From Cytophagales bacterium (lineage in GTDB: Bacteria; Bacteroidota; Bacteroidia; Cytophagales; Microscillaceae), in the NCBI GenBank assembly GCA_004293905.1, contig RDZE01000014.1:124001-188000 (forward strand): 64,000 bases of DNA, written 5' to 3'. Made by a program: the position numbers and the translations under genes. The notes under the pieces were generated by a model, which made no database searches, was not told where the DNA came from, and worked only from the letters and a program-made list of their open reading frames with translations. Positions 61,063 to 64,000 of this stretch are shown here, one piece after another (the first letter of the stretch is position 1; every line of letters begins with the position of its first letter).

Positions 61063-61419
61063 TTAGAAGAAAAATTGTTCTTTGACTACTTTTCCATCTT
61101 TCACTTCATAGAGGCAAACTTCTTCCATTGTCATTCTTTCTTGCCCTTTCATGGTAATATCCATACCCATTGTAAGGGTGAAAAAATTACCTGCTACTAA
61201 GGGTTCGCTCGTGAATGCACTGTGCATGGTTTCTGTAGCTTCGTGAAATTGGCGGTCTTTTTCTTTGATTGCGTCCATTCCTTTGGCGTAGGGGGTAGGT
61301 GAGTAGGCAGGTTCTATGCTTTCTACATCGGGGGCATAAAGTTCGTCTTGAGCTTCTGAAAATTTACCTTGACGGCAAAGCTCTACTAATCTTTTCGCAA
61401 CTTGTTCTGTGGTCATCAT
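61063..61419 (-). CDS. SnoaL/NTF2-like cytoplasmic protein
   Basis: A 118-residue protein with the NTF2-like cone fold: VAKRLVELCRQGKFSEAQDEL, then YAPDVESIEP and MEEVCLYEVKDGKVVKEQFFF at the end. Nuclear-transport-factor-2-like proteins include isomerases and ligand-binding proteins; this group is uncharacterised. Its own terminator follows; it is a single gene. Confidence 0.85.
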   Translation of the reverse strand: MMTTEQVAKRLVELCRQGKFSEAQDELYAPDVESIEPAYSPTPYAKGMDAIKEKDRQFHEATETMHSAFTSEPLVAGNFFTLTMGMDITMKGQERMTMEEVCLYEVKDGKVVKEQFFF

Positions 61420-61533
61420 AAGAATAGAATAAAGTTTAAAAATGAGTAATTATTTGCTCAAAATTATAAAAAAAAATCATAATTAAAACAAAATTGCTAT
61501 TTTTTTTAACATTTTTTATAAAAAAAAATCTTC

Positions 61534-61566
61534 TTGCGCGTATGTATCAAAAAACAATTATCTTTG
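61534..61566 (+). promoter_or_regulatory. Promoter of the methyltransferase-like gene
   Basis: TTG (61534-61536), 22 bases, then TATCTTTG (61559-61566). The ATG at 61604 is 37 bases after it. Spacing is at the long end. Confidence 0.45.
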
Positions 61567-61603
61567 CAGGTGTTTTTAGAGTTAGTGATTTAAAATATAT
61601 TGT

Positions 61604-62224
61604 ATGCTTAAAGAGTTTATTAGACGCACTCCTTTGTATCGTCCTTTGCATAATTTTCGCTCAACGGTGGCTATCAATCAATGGATAAAATCGGGAAGAC
61701 CTATTCCTCCTCCGACTTATTATAAGCAAAAAGTGATTAAAGATTTAGCCAATCAATTTGGCGTTTCTATTTTTATTGAAACAGGCACTTTTAAGGGTTA
61801 TATGCTTCAGGGTTTAATGCCTTATTTTGCGCGTTTGTATTCTGTGGAAATTTATGAGCCTTTGTATGCAAAAGCATTACAAATTTTTAAAAAATACCCA
61901 AAAGTTCGTCTAATCTTGGGCGATAGTGCCGAGCAAGTGCCCCTTTTGTTAAAAGAACTTTCTGAGCCTGCTTTGTTTTGGTTAGATGGGCACTATTCGG
62001 GCGAGGGAACTGGTACTGCTCAGGAGCATTCTCCTATTTTGGCTGAATTGAATAATATATTTTCTCATAGAGTCAAAAACCATATTCTACTCATTGATGA
62101 TGCTCGTTTTTTTACAGGAAAAGATGGTTATCCTACTTTAGAAGCATTGGAAAAGTTTGTGAAAGAAAATTCTACTTATCAGCATTTTTCTGTAAATGAT
62201 GATTTGATTTTGATTCATGCCTAA
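61604..62224 (+). CDS. SAM-dependent methyltransferase-like protein
   Basis: A 206-residue protein with the class I methyltransferase core: SIFIETGTFKGYMLQGL (about 54-70; the ExGTxxG nucleotide motif), SVEIYEPLYAKALQIF, VRLILGDSAEQVPLLL, and FWLDGHYSGEGTGTAQEHS (about 125-143). The WLDGHYSG text and the size fit TylF-like/FkbM-like O-methyltransferase relatives seen in surface-glycan loci. No partner gene is near. Substrate unknown. Confidence 0.78.
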   Translation: MLKEFIRRTPLYRPLHNFRSTVAINQWIKSGRPIPPPTYYKQKVIKDLANQFGVSIFIETGTFKGYMLQGLMPYFARLYSVEIYEPLYAKALQIFKKYPKVRLILGDSAEQVPLLLKELSEPALFWLDGHYSGEGTGTAQEHSPILAELNNIFSHRVKNHILLIDDARFFTGKDGYPTLEALEKFVKENSTYQHFSVNDDLILIHA

Positions 62225-62242
62225 TTTTTTCTTTGCTTCTCT

Positions 62243-64000
62243 CTAATAAATCCATTCGTAGCGAAGTTGCATTTTTTGCATTGCTTCTGTAAGTTGTTCA
62301 TTGAAAGCTACCTTGTATTTTTGGGAGGTGGTTTCGAGTTGTATTTTCTGGTCTACGTCTAATAGAATGAGTTGCAGGGCTAAATTTCCGCTATTTTGCT
62401 GTATCAGTGTTTCTATTTGGTCTATCCATTGTGGGTTGATGTGGCGAGTTTCGGCAAATATTCTGATGCCTTTGCACATCTGCCCTTTTTTGTCTTCGAG
62501 GTCGCTGATGTTCTGTACTCTTATTTCATATTTATCTTCTGAGCCGTATTTTTTTTGTACTTTTCCTTTGATGAGGAGTACCTTGTTGAGTTCTATAATG
62601 TCTTTGAAAGTATTGTGGTCTTCGCCAAAAAGAGCTAATTCGAGGGCAGTGCTATAGTCTTCTATGACAAAAGTAGTAAAGGGTGCGCCATTTTTCGTAT
62701 GTTTTACTTGTGCTTTTGTAATGATTCCGACTACATTTACTTCTTTTCCTTGCTGCTGTTCTATGGCACTCAAAGGGCAGTTGCTGAAGGCTTTTATTTC
62801 GGCTTTGTATTCATTGAGGGGGTGTCCGGAGATATAAAACCCTACGGTTTCTTTTTCGCGCTTTAGTTGTTCGAGTTTGTTCCAAGTAAGTGTAGAGGCG
62901 ATTTTGGGTTGTGTGATACTGCTTTCAGGACTTCCTCCAAATAGATTATTTTTATCGTTTTTGGCTTCTTGTACGGCGTTGCCATACTTGATGAGCCTTT
63001 CGATGGCGGCGGCGGCGGGGTCGAAAAATGTGGCACGACTGATATTAAAAGAGTCAAATGCACCTGCTTGAGCAAAACTTTCGAAAGATTTTTTATTGAA
63101 AGTTCTCAAACTCACGTGAGTTACGAAATCGTATATATCGGTAAAATATTGTTTTTTTTCTCTTTCGTTGATTACGTTTTCTACGGCAGCTTCTCCAGTT
63201 CCTTTGATGGCGGCAAGTCCAAAGCGTATTTTGCCTTCTTTGTTTACTGAAAATCCTGATAAACTTTCATTGACATCGGGTCCTAAGACTTCTACGTTCA
63301 TTCTTCGCGCCTCTTCTATGAAAAAGGCTATTTTCTCTATGTCGTTCATGTTGTGCGTCAGTACTGCTGCCATGTATTCGGCGGTATAGTTGGCTTTGAG
63401 GTAGGCGGTTTGGTAAGCAAGTACAGAATAAGCGGCAGAGTGAGAGCGGTTGAAACCATACTCGGCAAATTTTTCCATGATGTCGAAAATTTCGGAGGCT
63501 TTTTTCTCCTCTATTTGGTGGAGTTGTTTGGCACCTGCTATGAATTTTTCGCGTTCTTTTGCCATTTTTTCTTTGTCTTTTTTCCCCATAGCCCTTCGGA
63601 GGAGGTCTGCGCCACCGAGCGTATAGCCTGCTAATATTTGTGCAGTTTGCATGATTTGTTCTTGGTATACCATGATGCCGTAGGTTTTCTCAAGAATGGG
63701 TTTGAGGAGGTCGTGAGGGTATTCTACTTTTTCTCTGCCGTGTTTTCGGTTGATATAAACGGGTATAAATTGTAGCGGTCCTGGTCGGTAGAGTGCGTTC
63801 ATGGCAATGAGGTCTTCTATATTGGTCGGTTTGAGTTGTTTGAGGTACATTTGCATGCCTTCGGACTCAAATTGGAACGTGCCGATGGTGTCGCCGTTTT
63901 GGTACAGTTGGTAAGTTTTTTGGTCTTGTAGGTCTATTTCGTCTATGTTTATATCTACATTATGTCTTTTTTTGATGAGCATCAATGCATCGCGTATGAT
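62243..64000 (-). CDS. dnaE: DNA polymerase III alpha subunit, C-terminal part (window edge)
   Basis: The frame is open to the last base of the window (IIRDALMLIKKR at the edge), so the N-terminal PHP and most of the palm are outside. Seen here: LIKKRHNVDINIDEIDLQDQ, GTFQFESEGMQMYLKQLKP, MNALYRPGPLQFI and EQIMQTAQILAGYTLGGADLLRRAMGKK (finger region), the helix-hairpin-helix domain AAIKGTGEAAVENVI, then the OB domain (NVVGIITKAQVKHTKNGAPFTTF). It ends with a tau-binding-type tail of about 100 residues (TRHINPQWIDQIETLIQQ). This is the replicative polymerase that extends both strands. The gene direction is toward the methyltransferase gene, whose stop is 19 bases away. Confidence 0.96.
   Translation of the reverse strand: MIRDALMLIKKRHNVDINIDEIDLQDQKTYQLYQNGDTIGTFQFESEGMQMYLKQLKPTNIEDLIAMNALYRPGPLQFIPVYINRKHGREKVEYPHDLLKPILEKTYGIMVYQEQIMQTAQILAGYTLGGADLLRRAMGKKDKEKMAKEREKFIAGAKQLHQIEEKKASEIFDIMEKFAEYGFNRSHSAAYSVLAYQTAYLKANYTAEYMAAVLTHNMNDIEKIAFFIEEARRMNVEVLGPDVNESLSGFSVNKEGKIRFGLAAIKGTGEAAVENVINEREKKQYFTDIYDFVTHVSLRTFNKKSFESFAQAGAFDSFNISRATFFDPAAAAIERLIKYGNAVQEAKNDKNNLFGGSPESSITQPKIASTLTWNKLEQLKREKETVGFYISGHPLNEYKAEIKAFSNCPLSAIEQQQGKEVNVVGIITKAQVKHTKNGAPFTTFVIEDYSTALELALFGEDHNTFKDIIELNKVLLIKGKVQKKYGSEDKYEIRVQNISDLEDKKGQMCKGIRIFAETRHINPQWIDQIETLIQQNSGNLALQLILLDVDQKIQLETTSQKYKVAFNEQLTEAMQKMQLRYEWIY

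Noticed and set aside
1-64000. tRNA, rRNA, insertion sequences, integrases or prophage genes
   Set aside because: I looked in the intergenic spaces and gene products and saw none; a tRNAscan and ISfinder search would settle it.

Overview
The window looks like chromosome of a Bacteroidota bacterium, probably of the Cytophaga lineage. Support for this comes from the gene content: alternative complex III subunits, a PorP/SprF type IX secretion protein, a BtuB/BtuG-type cobalamin locus, a DUF5686 protein, a Bacteroidota-type Rho with a long N-terminal extension, YtxJ (bacillithiol redox) and a diaminopimelate-type MurE. It also comes from repeated promoters of the form TTTG-N19/20-TAnnTTTG, the Bacteroidota primary sigma consensus. 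The DNA is AT-rich and the genes are short-spaced and on both strands. I see no tRNA, rRNA, insertion sequence, prophage or CRISPR array.

Layout. 1-2.6 kb: the tail of an unknown gene, then an undecaprenyl-phosphate sugar transferase and an ABC substrate-binding lipoprotein. 2.6-5.1 kb: a VOC dioxygenase behind a 38-bp palindrome, and an isolated actD-actE pair. 5.1-15.6 kb: patatin, SDR, RibBA with an M14 peptidase, RecF with a UbiA prenyltransferase, DinB, TPR lipoprotein, rpmA and lptC. 15.8-20.8 kb: an RND efflux pump (permease and adaptor) with its GbsR-type regulator and two copies of the same palindromic operator. 20.8-42.5 kb: housekeeping and signalling genes (TPR histidine kinase, EttA, POT transporter, DUF4097, AlbA_2, hydrolases, SpoIIE phosphatase, DUF5686, lytic transglycosylase, RsmE, RtcB, SiaC-like, ABC-2 permease, Fmt). 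42.8-44.5 kb: rho with a long leader.

44.7-49.2 kb is the accessory part and most likely a small defence island. A PUR-domain/HTH protein overlaps an HNH nuclease whose N-terminus looks like a DNA phosphorothioate-binding domain. Next comes a two-copy-domain protein whose start appears frameshifted. Then follow about 440 bp without a convincing gene, containing a series of hairpins that end in a terminator-like structure, and a 632-residue reverse transcriptase with an intact YSDD centre. A structured non-coding leader in front of a stand-alone RT is the layout of several defence-associated RT (DRT/UG) systems. I cannot assign this one to a known class, and it is the best candidate here for an undescribed system.

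49.3-64 kb returns to ordinary content: a conserved hypothetical, a lipoprotein class A (A2-like) beta-lactamase, YtxJ, a cobalamin riboswitch whose P1 stem can be placed exactly, BtuB and a BtuG-like beta-propeller lipoprotein, HMG-CoA lyase, an aspartyl protease/PDZ protein, MoxR with DUF5684, MurE, PorP/SprF, a SnoaL-like protein, a methyltransferase-like protein, and the C-terminal part of DnaE running off the end.
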